A stretch of 14,344 bases of DNA from Caldilineaceae bacterium (GCA_028819675.1 JAPPKT010000202.1:1-14344), one strand, 5' to 3'. Counted from the first letter of the stretch, positions 1-7,303 are shown. Notes: a model not told the origin generated them from the letters alone. Translations and numbers: made by a program.

Positions 1-793
1 GTTGTGCCGGCGCCGTCCGCATACCCTTTTCCACGAGCAGCGCTTCCAGCCACTCTTCTTCAGCCTTGCTCAATGAGACCGGCGGAGGCTTGCTGTAGTC
101 AAGCAGCAGGTGATAGGCACCTACCTCGTAACAGCGAGCAAGAACAGAATTAAGGTCCACCACAGCGTCATTGTCTTCGGGCAACAGTGGAACCTTGCAG
201 CGCGGCAGCCGGACCCTGAGAGGTATCGCGTATACTTCCACGCTTGTACGTCTTTGGGGACGACTGATGCATATGTTGTAGCGCCAGTCGTGGGGGGAGT
301 GCAGTTCGAAGAAGCGAGCATATGTTGCAGTGGGCCGCGACAGGAGATCGATCTCAACCAAGTTAACGGGCGTGCCCAGAATCTTGTCCTGCTTTTCAAA
401 ATACTGGTCTCGCCCGCGTCCAATCTTATTGGCAGGGCTCAACACTTCGATCAATGTCACAACCTTTCCTGACGCGACATTGACGACCTGGATGTATGGA
501 ACGCGTCGTTCGTCATCCAAGAATCTGATCGTTTGTGGCTCATCAGCTACAAGAGAGCCGTAAGCGACCTGCGTCTCCGACAGTTGGTGCGGAGGCTCAA
601 CAACCATGACGTCGGGTATGACTTCCTTGCCATAGGGCTTCAACTCAATCCTTTCGTCAATGCGAGCAACATATTTGGGAAGCAGTTGCGGTTGAAGTAT
701 CTCGGATGAGTAAGCGATGAGGCGCTGGTGCAGATCCGGCCAGCGTGCGCCATGTTCCAGATATGGGTCCATGCCAGGGAATGGGCTGGGCAT
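1..793 (-). CDS. DUF4058 family protein, 3' end cut by window edge
   Basis: An open frame of 264 codons reads leftward from an ATG at 793-791 and leaves the window without a stop. A good ribosome site (AAGGAGA, about 799-806) precedes it. The N-terminus MPSPFPGMDPYLE, followed by a WPDLH motif, is the hallmark opening of the DUF4058 family, often found in Cyanobacteria, Planctomycetes and Chloroflexota. Residues 60-67 (PDVMVVEP) and 115-123 (IEVLSPANK) form an Asp...Glu-x(n)-Lys pattern like that of Uma2/DUF820 proteins, which have a PD-(D/E)XK nuclease fold. A nuclease-like fold is therefore plausible, but no activity is established for the family. The visible part is close to my recollection of full family length, so only a short tail is probably missing. 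It is divergent from the sugar locus and probably unrelated to it. Confidence 0.85.
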   Translation of the reverse strand, partial: MPSPFPGMDPYLEHGARWPDLHQRLIAYSSEILQPQLLPKYVARIDERIELKPYGKEVIPDVMVVEPPHQLSETQVAYGSLVADEPQTIRFLDDERRVPYIQVVNVASGKVVTLIEVLSPANKIGRGRDQYFEKQDKILGTPVNLVEIDLLSRPTATYARFFELHSPHDWRYNICISRPQRRTSVEVYAIPLRVRLPRCKVPLLPEDNDAVVDLNSVLARCYEVGAYHLLLDYSKPPPVSLSKAEEEWLEALLVEKGMRTAPAQ

Positions 794-1049
794 ACCAATC
801 TCCTTATCAGAAGTGCAGGGTGTGACCTCTCTTATACCGTGTAAATCAGCTTTGGTCAACGAAACATGTAGAACGCGTTCGTTCTACTATATTATCGGGG
901 TATTTGACATGCACGGCCCAACGTCCTTTCCTTGTTTCTGCTCGGTCAGATCAACTCTTTCTTCTTCAGAGAGATTTTTGCAGAAGGTTGTCATGAGTGG
1001 CATCAAGGGTTAGACTGTCCATCACTCAACCATTCATGGAAATCCAAGC
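794..1049. other. Divergent intergenic region
   Basis: This 256-nt gap lies between the leftward DUF4058 gene and the rightward esterase gene, so it should contain promoters for both. It holds an operator-like palindrome at 868-887 directly beside an AT-rich stretch (885-895) that could supply a -10 element. A perfect TTGACA lies at 904-909, but no convincing -10 follows at normal spacing. No coding potential was seen. Confidence 0.5.
868..887. promoter_or_regulatory. Operator-like nested palindrome
   Basis: GTAGAAC at 868-874 is repeated inverted as GTTCTAC at 881-887. Nested inside is a perfect 10-bp palindrome, GAACGCGTTC, at 871-880. AACGCGTT with a central CG step resembles the operators of LacI/GalR-family sugar regulators. 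The position, directly upstream of an AT-rich -10-like stretch in a divergent promoter region before sugar genes, fits a repressor site. No regulator gene is visible in the window, so the binding protein is unknown. Confidence 0.45.
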
Positions 1050-2978
1050 ATGTACAACAATCGCTACGGACATATGGTCCACGAGTACACGGTCGGCCGC
1101 GTGCGCAGCATCCTGCAGGAACGGGCTGCAAGGCTAGATGCAATTCAGACGCGGGCTCAGGCCGAGGCATACGTGGAGGAGGTGCGCGCTAAGGCTTCGC
1201 GCTGTTTCCCGGCGTTGCCGGAGAGAACAGATTTGAACGCGCGGATTACCGGAACGATGGATCTTGGCGATATCCGGTTGGAAAAGGTGGTTTACGAAAG
1301 CCGACCCGGTTTCCTGGTCAGTGCCAACCTTTACCTGCCCGCGCGGTTCGAGGACGAGCTGCCTTGCGTTCTTGGACTGTGCGGACACTCCGATACGGGC
1401 AAAGCTTATGGGCCTTACCAATTCTTTGCTCGCGGTTTGGCTGCTAAAGGCTTTGCTGTCCTCATTATGGACCCGGTGTCGCAGGGGGAGCGGCGGCAGT
1501 TCTACGCCGAAGAGGGTGTGCCTGAAGGGGAGGCCGGGCCCAGGTCGACGGTGGCCCACAACATGATCGGCAATCGTATGCTGCTAACCGGCGACTTTGT
1601 GGGCAGCTGGTTCGCCTGGGACGCGATCCGCGGGCTTGACTATCTGCTGGCTCGGCCGGAAACGGACGCGACACGCGTCGGGGTTACCGGCTGCTCCGGC
1701 GGGGGGACGCAGACGACACAGGTGACAGCGCTTGATCCGCGCATTACGATGGCGGCGCCGGACTGCTATATCACGAGCTGGCTGTGCAACCTGGAGAACG
1801 AGCTGCCGGCGGATGCCGAACAGAACCCGCCGCGCGCATTGGCGTTCGGCCTGGACGAGGCCGACCTGCTGCTGGCCTATGCGCCGCGCCCAACCATGAT
1901 CCTGGCCGAGGAGAACTGCTACTTTGATCTGCGGGGCGCAAGGCAGGCGCATGCCGAAATGGAGAAAATTCATACGTTGCTCGGCTCTCCCGACTCGACC
2001 GAAATCAGCGTGGGCCATTTGGACCACGGTTTCCATAAGCATGCGCGCGAGGCGATGTACCGCTTCTTCATCAAGCATGCAGGGTTGGATGTCGAGTGCC
2101 AGGAACCGGTGATGGAGGAGATTCCGGAGACACAGCTTAACGCCGCCGGGGGGGAGGTGGTCCCCTTCGGCAGCAAGAAGATTTTCGGCTTCACGCAGGC
2201 GCGGGCCAGAGATCTAGGGGCGCAGCGTTCTCGCCTTGAATACGATGCACTGCAGGACGCTGTAAGAGAGCATTTGCAGATTGAATTGCCGAACTCACCG
2301 CCCCACTACCGTTACCTTCGCCGCAGCGGTGGGCAGGATGCTACAACCGGCAAGGGATACCAGTTCGCGATCGAGACCGAACCGGGCATCCAGGTCATTC
2401 TGACCATATTCGGCGACCTGGAAAACCAGTGCCGCCGGCCTGTGGGTGAGGTCGCACTCTTCGTCGGCCATCTCTCCGGCGAAGAGGACTGTGCCGTGCT
2501 TCCCTGGCTACAGGGACGTATCAGCGAAGGCCAGCGCATCCTCGCCGCCGACCTACGCGGCACGGGCCAGAGCTTCCCCACTTCCTGCGGTTCAAGTGAA
2601 CTGCTCGAACCCTATGGGGCCGACTATCTCTACGCCAGCTTCGGCAGCATGATGGGCGAGAGCTATCTGGGAAGGCGGGTCTATGACCTGTTGCGCACGA
2701 TGGACTGCCTTAAGGACGGCGGCGCGACCGTTCATCTGATTGGACGCGGTATCGGCTCGGTGCCGGTGGCGCTGGCCGCACTGCTGCACAGTTCGCAGCC
2801 CACGTGCGAACTGGTCCACTACCTTCCCAGCTATCAATTGTTGATTGACAATCCCTTGCACAATTGGCCGTTCTCGTGTTTCATTGAAAACTGTCTTGAA
2901 GTGTTCGACCTGCCCGACATCTACTCTGCACTTGACGACAGGTTGAAGAAGTGTGATCCCTGGGGGCCCTGGATCTGA
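1050..2978 (+). CDS. Acetyl-xylan-esterase-like alpha/beta hydrolase, tandem with a degenerate second domain
   Basis: A 642-residue protein. The first half (about 70-345) is an alpha/beta hydrolase related to the AXE1/dienelactone hydrolase group. It has the nucleophile elbow G-C-S-G-G with Ser216, a likely acid Asp293 in the YFD segment, and His326 in LDHGFH. Such enzymes remove acetyl or other ester groups from saccharides. The second half (about 440-610) again resembles an alpha/beta hydrolase, with DLRGTGQS at 501-508 and an elbow-like G-R-G-I-G at 565-569. Glycine 567 sits where the serine should be, so this domain is probably inactive. No signal peptide is visible, so action is probably cytoplasmic. 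The ribosome site for the ATG at 1050 is weak; the ATG at 1074 (Met9) is an alternative start. The AGE-family gene follows 57 nt downstream, probably in the same transcript. The exact substrate is unknown. Confidence 0.8.
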   Translation: MYNNRYGHMVHEYTVGRVRSILQERAARLDAIQTRAQAEAYVEEVRAKASRCFPALPERTDLNARITGTMDLGDIRLEKVVYESRPGFLVSANLYLPARFEDELPCVLGLCGHSDTGKAYGPYQFFARGLAAKGFAVLIMDPVSQGERRQFYAEEGVPEGEAGPRSTVAHNMIGNRMLLTGDFVGSWFAWDAIRGLDYLLARPETDATRVGVTGCSGGGTQTTQVTALDPRITMAAPDCYITSWLCNLENELPADAEQNPPRALAFGLDEADLLLAYAPRPTMILAEENCYFDLRGARQAHAEMEKIHTLLGSPDSTEISVGHLDHGFHKHAREAMYRFFIKHAGLDVECQEPVMEEIPETQLNAAGGEVVPFGSKKIFGFTQARARDLGAQRSRLEYDALQDAVREHLQIELPNSPPHYRYLRRSGGQDATTGKGYQFAIETEPGIQVILTIFGDLENQCRRPVGEVALFVGHLSGEEDCAVLPWLQGRISEGQRILAADLRGTGQSFPTSCGSSELLEPYGADYLYASFGSMMGESYLGRRVYDLLRTMDCLKDGGATVHLIGRGIGSVPVALAALLHSSQPTCELVHYLPSYQLLIDNPLHNWPFSCFIENCLEVFDLPDIYSALDDRLKKCDPWGPWI

Positions 2979-3035
2979 CGGCGCCGCCCTCACCGGATCC
3001 ACATGGCCACATCCCAGATTAGGGGAGAACCGAAA

Positions 3036-4226
3036 ATGTCATATCGCGACCCTGATTTCCTGCGCGACCACATTCGCAGCATCATCTCCTTTTACCACCC
3101 GGCCTGCATCGATAACGAGTACGGGGGTTATATCAACCAGATGCGTGATGACGGCTCGGTATTCGACCGCATGACCAAGCACCTGGTCGGGACCTGCCGA
3201 TTTGTGTACTGTTACTCGGTCGCTTCAATTGAGCTGAACGAGCCCGCCTACAGGGATGCTGCCGCTCATGGGCTGCGATGCCTCACGGAGATGCACCGGC
3301 AGCCGGACGGCGGATCCGCGTGGGTGCTGAGTGGCCGGGATGTCGAGGACGGCGACCGCCACTGTTACGGGCACGCCTTCGTGCTGCTGGCCGCGGCCTG
3401 CGCGGCCAAGGCGGGCGTTGACGGCGCAGTTGAACTTGCCTCGGAGACATACGAGCTTCTGGAAACGCGCTTTTGGGAGCCGGAGGCGCAACTCTACTCC
3501 GATTTAATCGCGGCAGGTGACTGGAATGCAGTTGATCCCTACCGCGGCCAGAATGCCAACATGCACATGTGTGAAGCGATGCTGTCCGCTTTCGAGGCCA
3601 CCGGCGAGTCGCGCTACCTCGATCGCGCCCATCTTCTGGCGAAGCGCATCTGTGTTGAACTGGCTGACAAGGCTGACGGACTGGTCTGGGAACACTACCG
3701 CACTGACTGGACGCACGACTGGGACTACAATAAGGACGATCCGCAGAACCTGTTTAAGCCATACGGATACCTGCCGGGGCATTTCACGGAGTGGACCAAG
3801 CTGCTCTTGATCCTGGAGCGATACCGTCCAGAGGACTGGATGCTGCCCAGGGCCCGACATCTCTTTGACGTAGCTCTCGAGAAGAGCTGGGACGACGAGA
3901 ACGGAGGCATGCATTACACCTTCACGCCCGACGGAGCTATCCTTGATCGCGACCGTTACTACTGGGTGTTGTCTGAAACGTTCGCGGCTGCGGCCGCGCT
4001 GGCACTGCGTACAGGAGACGACGGTTACTGGGCGTGGTATGACAAGGCCTGGGCGTACTCCGACAAGCACTTTGTTGATCACGAGTACGGTGGATGGTAC
4101 CGGATTCTGGACGCCAACAATCAGAAATACGACGACCTCAAGAGTCCACCCTCCAAGACCGACTACCACCCCCTTGGCGCCTGCTATGAGACGCTGGAGG
4201 CGATGCGACTGGCGGGCGCAGAATAA
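3036..4226 (+). CDS. AGE-family sugar 2-epimerase/isomerase
   Basis: A 396-residue protein of the N-acylglucosamine 2-epimerase superfamily, whose members include cellobiose 2-epimerase, mannose isomerase and YihS-type aldose-ketose isomerases. They are (alpha/alpha)6-barrel enzymes using two histidines as acid and base. The signatures occur in order: Arg55 in GTCRF, YGHAF at 111-115, N-x-x-MH-x-x-EA with His177, PGHFTEW with His249, YYWVLSE at 308-314, EYGGWY at 350-355, and YHPLGAC with His378. His249 and His378 are the likely catalytic pair. The frame is open back to an ATG at 3003, but AGGGGAG at 3021-3027 lies about 8 nt before the ATG at 3036, so the later start is chosen. It is probably cytoplasmic, interconverting a sugar released by the neighbouring hydrolases. 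Which sugar is used cannot be decided from motifs alone. Confidence 0.88.
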   Translation: MSYRDPDFLRDHIRSIISFYHPACIDNEYGGYINQMRDDGSVFDRMTKHLVGTCRFVYCYSVASIELNEPAYRDAAAHGLRCLTEMHRQPDGGSAWVLSGRDVEDGDRHCYGHAFVLLAAACAAKAGVDGAVELASETYELLETRFWEPEAQLYSDLIAAGDWNAVDPYRGQNANMHMCEAMLSAFEATGESRYLDRAHLLAKRICVELADKADGLVWEHYRTDWTHDWDYNKDDPQNLFKPYGYLPGHFTEWTKLLLILERYRPEDWMLPRARHLFDVALEKSWDDENGGMHYTFTPDGAILDRDRYYWVLSETFAAAAALALRTGDDGYWAWYDKAWAYSDKHFVDHEYGGWYRILDANNQKYDDLKSPPSKTDYHPLGACYETLEAMRLAGAE

Positions 4227-4299
4227 CAGCGGGAACGAAGATCCCTGTAATCAAGTAGACGTTTGAACCACTTCTTCGAAGAAACATAGTTCGGATCTG

Positions 4300-4336
4300 A
4301 CCGCGCTGGCCCTGTCAGACAGGGAGCCAACGCGGT
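4300..4336 (+). terminator. Hairpin, probable intrinsic terminator
   Basis: CCCTGTC and GACAGGG face each other around a single A, and the stem extends outward through TGG/CCA and ACCGCG/CGCGGT with a small bulge and one mismatch. A moderately T-rich stretch (TTTGTTCATT) follows. It begins 74 nt after the stop of the epimerase gene, where a transcript end is expected. The T-tract is interrupted, so termination may be incomplete or Rho-assisted. Confidence 0.55.
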
Positions 4337-4523
4337 TTGTTCATTGGCCCTCGCAACAGACAGCATGGGTTCCACCGCGGCGCCGGCCCTGGCAACCTTC
4401 TCTTCCCCGCAGTTCTACGCAGTCCACTACGATGTATTCAGCGAAACCGATGGCTATGGGTTCCGTCGAACACCACTACCACCGGATCGGGCTGCAGGAG
4501 TTCCCTTGTCGCTTTTCTTGTGT

Positions 4524-4551
4524 TTGCCCTGACTTGATAACTATGTATACT
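4524..4551 (+). promoter_or_regulatory. Possible sigma-70-type promoter for the transporter unit
   Basis: TATACT at 4546-4551 matches five of six bases of the -10 consensus, and TTGCCC at 4524-4529, 16 nt upstream, matches four of six of the -35. It lies after the terminator hairpin and about 270 nt before the SBP gene, which would give a long 5' leader. Promoter calls from sequence alone are weak. Confidence 0.3.
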
Positions 4552-4745
4552 TTGCGTGAACTACCTTTTGCTCCGATACTTTCCGCTCCTATCTCCAGGC
4601 CGTAGAATGAGTAATCGGCTATAGCCGTCCTCAATTGCTCTTCTAAAAAGGGGAAAACTGCCCTTTGAACTCCCTTGCAATGGATTGCTGAATCAGGAAG
4701 TACCTTCGTTCGCAAACGCCAGTTTGTAGGACAAAGGAGGTGAAC

Positions 4746-4829
4746 TTGGAAGCAACTTCCAGAGACTGCACTGTCAAGCCGGCAGCAACCGAAACTGCAT
4801 CGCCACTGGAAAGGAGAAGCGCAAAATGA
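4746..4829 (+). CDS. Candidate 27-residue leader peptide
   Basis: AAAGGAGGTGA at 4733-4743 is close to a perfect complement of the 16S rRNA tail. Five nucleotides after its GGAGG core stands a TTG (4746-4748) opening a 27-codon frame that ends with TGA at 4827-4829, overlapping the SBP start as ATGA. This is the classic geometry of translational coupling. A short hairpin (TGGAAG/CTTCCA) overlaps the first codons. The peptide matches no family known to me and is rich in Ala, Thr, Ser and Arg. The SBP gene has its own ribosome site within this frame, so the strong upstream site is otherwise unexplained. It may instead be chance or part of an RNA structure. Confidence 0.3.
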   Translation: MEATSRDCTVKPAATETASPLERRSAK

Positions 4830-6163
4830 GCAAGCAACTTTCACGTCGTGACTTTCTGCGCATCGGCGCCGGGAGCATGGGGGCAGCGGCACTGGCCGCC
4901 TGTGCCATGCCAACGACCGTCGAGGTGCCCGCGGCACCTGTCAGACCCGAAATCGTTCAGTTGGAGTATGCCGGGGTTCACGCCCCCTCAGGTCTGGTTG
5001 GTGAGTTGAAGAGAGAGCTCGTGGTTCAATTCAACGATGCAAATCCGGACCTACGTCTGGAGTATACCTGGGGCGCGGCGCGCACGGCAGGAACGCTGGC
5101 ATCAGAGGCGCTGATGGCCGACATCGCGGCCGGGATTCCACCGGACCTGGTCGACTTCGAACCGGCCTCTGTCCCGCTGTGGGCGGAGAACGAAGCCCTG
5201 GTTGATCTCTCCGACAGAATGAGCGCCGCCAACCTCACCACCGATCTGTTCTATAAAGCAGTCAATGACCAGAACCTGTGGAAAGGCAAGTGGTACGCAT
5301 TCCTTTATTCGATGGACGGACGCGTTCTCTATTACAGGAAGGACCTGTTCAGAGAGGCGGGCCTCGATCCGGATAACCCGCCCACGCATATCGATGAGAT
5401 CGGCGCGGCGGCCGAGGCGCTGACGAAGAAAACCGGCGAACGGTACGAGTCGATCGGATTCATCCCGTGGGCGTTCCAGGGGCGCTGGGTCTACACGTGG
5501 GGATTCAGCTGGGGGGCAGAGTTCATGAATCCCGAGACCCTTGAACTGACCGTGAACCACGACCAGGTCGTGGCCCTGTGGGAATGGATGCGGGACTGGC
5601 GCGACCAGTACGGCGGCATCAACGTGATTACCTCCTTTACCGAGGCGTTCGGAGCGCAGGCCCAGGACCCGTTTATCATGGGCGTAGTGCCGATGATGAT
5701 CAACGGCAACTGGATGATCTCGAACTTCAGGAAGTACGCCCCGGACCTGGACTACGGCGCCAGCTGGATTCCCTACCCGCGCGAGGGCGGGCAGGAGGCC
5801 ACCTGGACCAGCGGCTGGAGTTGGGCCATCCCAGTTGGCACAGACTACCTCGACGATTCCTTCCGGGCTTTGAGCTACCTGGCGGAGCGCGGAAACATAC
5901 AGTGGTACAACCTGGGCCGATCGAATTTCTCACCGTACATTGAGCACGGTGAGAGCCCCGAATTCCGCGAAAACCCGGCGATGAGCTTCTTTGTCGATAC
6001 CCTGCCTTTCGCCGGCATCATGCCGCCGACGCCGATGAGCGACATGGCCTGGGCGGGCCTGAGCGACGCCTTTGACGATCTCATGCACGACAAAGTGGAT
6101 GTGAAAGAGGCGCTGGATGCCTTAAACGTCCGGCTCAACGAGGAACTGCAGCAATACCTGTAA
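4826..6163 (+). CDS. ABC transporter sugar-binding lipoprotein (CUT1 type)
   Basis: A 445-residue extracellular solute-binding protein of the family-1 type (maltose/oligosaccharide receptors). The N-terminus combines a twin-arginine motif, SRRDFLR (6-12), with a hydrophobic stretch and a lipobox LAAC ending at Cys26. It is therefore probably exported folded by Tat and anchored as a lipoprotein outside the membrane. The mature part has the usual receptor layout and length, with aromatic-rich stretches near residues 215-235 and 310-335 that could stack on sugar rings. AAGGAG at 4811-4816 supports the ATG at 4826. Two permease genes follow, so the protein delivers its ligand to them. The ligand is not predictable; the enzyme neighbours suggest a glycoside or modified oligosaccharide. 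Confidence 0.92.
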   Translation: MSKQLSRRDFLRIGAGSMGAAALAACAMPTTVEVPAAPVRPEIVQLEYAGVHAPSGLVGELKRELVVQFNDANPDLRLEYTWGAARTAGTLASEALMADIAAGIPPDLVDFEPASVPLWAENEALVDLSDRMSAANLTTDLFYKAVNDQNLWKGKWYAFLYSMDGRVLYYRKDLFREAGLDPDNPPTHIDEIGAAAEALTKKTGERYESIGFIPWAFQGRWVYTWGFSWGAEFMNPETLELTVNHDQVVALWEWMRDWRDQYGGINVITSFTEAFGAQAQDPFIMGVVPMMINGNWMISNFRKYAPDLDYGASWIPYPREGGQEATWTSGWSWAIPVGTDYLDDSFRALSYLAERGNIQWYNLGRSNFSPYIEHGESPEFRENPAMSFFVDTLPFAGIMPPTPMSDMAWAGLSDAFDDLMHDKVDVKEALDALNVRLNEELQQYL

Positions 6164-6170
6164 AGCAGAA

Positions 6171-6200
6171 AAGTTGAACAGATAGTTCAGTGTTCAACTT
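6171..6200 (+). repeat. Hairpin 1 between SBP and permease genes
   Basis: AAGTTGAAC (6171-6179) pairs perfectly with GTTCAACTT (6192-6200) around a 12-nt loop. It starts 8 nt after the SBP stop codon and has no T-tract. It probably acts as a 3' stability structure for the SBP message, possibly together with the larger hairpin downstream. Confidence 0.6.
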
Positions 6201-6211
6201 CAGGGCAGTGC

Positions 6212-6257
6212 ATAGGGAAAAGTGAGGGGCGCGGAGAGTTCCCCCACTTTTCCCTAT
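6212..6257 (+). terminator. Large hairpin between SBP and permease genes (attenuator or partial terminator)
   Basis: A perfect 13-bp stem (6212-6224 with 6245-6257; ATAGGGAAAAGTG and its complement) continues past one bulged A into a 4-bp GGGG/CCCC stem (6226-6229 with 6241-6244), closing on an 11-nt loop. No run of T follows, so it is not a textbook intrinsic terminator. Many binding-protein operons keep such a structure after the receptor gene so that receptor message outlasts permease message, as with the malE-malF REP sequences. It ends 28 nt before the permease start and could also limit ribosome loading there. Confidence 0.6.
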
Positions 6258-6285
6258 TGTGAACTACCTTCATGGCAGGGAGCAG

Positions 6286-7224
6286 ATGACTGCAATCAGG
6301 TCGATCCGTGAAAGTAAGATCGTACGCCGGAAGCTGATGTGGGGGCTCATCTTCATTTCCCCCTGGCTGATCGGCTTGATAGGCTTTACTGCCTATCCGA
6401 TCGGCGCTTCTCTGGCATACAGTCTGACCGACTATGCAATCATGTCGCCTCCGAAGTGGGTGGGACTTGAGAACTACGTTGAGATGCTCACTGACGACGA
6501 TCTGTTTTCCAAGAGCCTCTCCAACACGGTGATCTTTGCCCTGTTGAGCGTTCCCACGTCGATTGCAGTGGCTTTCGGGCTTGCCCTGATGCTGAATCAG
6601 AGGGTGATGGGCAAAGCGGTCTTTCGCACAATCATTTTCGTGCCTACGCTGGTGCCGAGCGTGGCGCTGGCCATTATGTGGCTGTGGCTGTTCAATCCCC
6701 AGTTTGGCGTCGTCAACGGCATGCTTTGGGAACTTTTTGGCATCAATGGGCCTGGGTGGCTGACGGATGAAGACTGGTCGAAGCCCACTCTTCTCCTGAT
6801 GTCGCTGTGGACCGTCGGTTACGGTGTGGTCATCTTTCTGGCGGGCTTGCAGGACATTCCCCAGTCGCTATATGAGGCCGCCGATATAGACGGCGCAGGT
6901 GTAGCCCAGAAGACCCGTCACGTGACTATTCCTCTTCTCACCCCGGTCATCTTCTTCCAGCTTGTCATTTCCATTATCGCGATCTTCCAGATATTCACCG
7001 CTCCTCACGTCATGACAGGGGGAAGCGGGCAGCCGGCAAAGTCGTTGCTCTTCTACGTCATGTATTTGTACCGCCAGGCCTTCGTTTACATGAAGATGGG
7101 CCACGCCAGCGGCATGGCCTGGTTGCTCTTTCTGATCATTCTCGCTTGTACGTTGGTTATCTTTCGCACGTCAGGATGGGTCCATTACAGCGGCGGCGAG
7201 AGAGGAACGACAACCAAGACGTGA
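6286..7224 (+). CDS. ABC sugar transporter permease, MalF/UgpA-like
   Basis: A 312-residue integral membrane protein of the CUT1 permease family. It has about six hydrophobic segments (roughly 18-40, 79-103, 113-137, 168-188, 219-241, 276-294) and the cytoplasmic EAA loop EAADIDGAG...IP at 197-216 that contacts the ATPase. It forms the channel heterodimer with the next gene product. The frame is open from a GTG at 6259, but that codon touches the base of a large hairpin and has no ribosome site. The ATG at 6286, preceded by AGGGAG, is preferred although the spacing is short. No ATPase gene follows, so a shared MsmK/UgpC-type ATPase from elsewhere is expected. Confidence 0.9.
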   Translation: MTAIRSIRESKIVRRKLMWGLIFISPWLIGLIGFTAYPIGASLAYSLTDYAIMSPPKWVGLENYVEMLTDDDLFSKSLSNTVIFALLSVPTSIAVAFGLALMLNQRVMGKAVFRTIIFVPTLVPSVALAIMWLWLFNPQFGVVNGMLWELFGINGPGWLTDEDWSKPTLLLMSLWTVGYGVVIFLAGLQDIPQSLYEAADIDGAGVAQKTRHVTIPLLTPVIFFQLVISIIAIFQIFTAPHVMTGGSGQPAKSLLFYVMYLYRQAFVYMKMGHASGMAWLLFLIILACTLVIFRTSGWVHYSGGERGTTTKT

Positions 7225-7243
7225 CGCGCCGGGGGGAGATTAG

Positions 7244-7303
7244 GTGACTACCCGGTCTTTTCCCGCCGCGCGGGGCCGTAACCATCCTACATTGCTATGC
7301 TAA
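7244..7303 (+). CDS. Candidate 19-residue coupling ORF before permease 2
   Basis: A GGGGGAG at 7232-7238 precedes a GTG at 7244 that opens 19 codons ending with TAA at 7301-7303, just past the permease ATG at 7297. The permease itself has no visible ribosome site, and its frame is closed upstream by a TAA at 7279-7281. Ribosomes ending the short frame could therefore restart on the overlapping ATG. The frame is short and the evidence is geometry only, so chance is quite possible. Confidence 0.2.
   Translation: MTTRSFPAARGRNHPTLLC

Larger units (their letters stand above)
4227..4825. other. 600-nt intergenic region with hairpins and leader signals
   Basis: This is the largest gap in the window and separates the esterase/epimerase unit from the transporter unit. 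From left to right it holds a 12-bp palindrome TTCTTCGAAGAA at 4272-4283, a strong hairpin at 4300-4336, a weak promoter-like pair near 4524-4551, small stem candidates (AAAGGG/CCCTTT around 4650-4671; CAAAC/GTTTG around 4712-4727), and a near-consensus Shine-Dalgarno at 4733-4742 heading a short open frame. A frame opening at a TTG at 4344 and ending at 4532 gives 62 residues of protein-like composition, but it lacks a ribosome site and a recognisable family, so it is not called as a gene. It could be a gene remnant. Confidence 0.5.

Noticed and set aside
110..472. Open frames on the + strand in the first 560 bases
   Set aside because: They are shadows of the DUF4058 gene on the other strand.
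3504..4169. 221-codon open frame on the minus strand
   Set aside because: It is antisense to the AGE-family gene, which has all its family motifs; the antisense product has low-complexity Val-rich composition and no ribosome site.
4476..4937. 153-codon open frame on the minus strand
   Set aside because: It overlaps the start of the SBP gene, is Cys/Arg/Ser-rich, and resembles no protein known to me.
6259..6285. GTG start for permease 1
   Set aside because: It is adjacent to the large hairpin and lacks a ribosome site; the ATG at 6286 has AGGGAG upstream.
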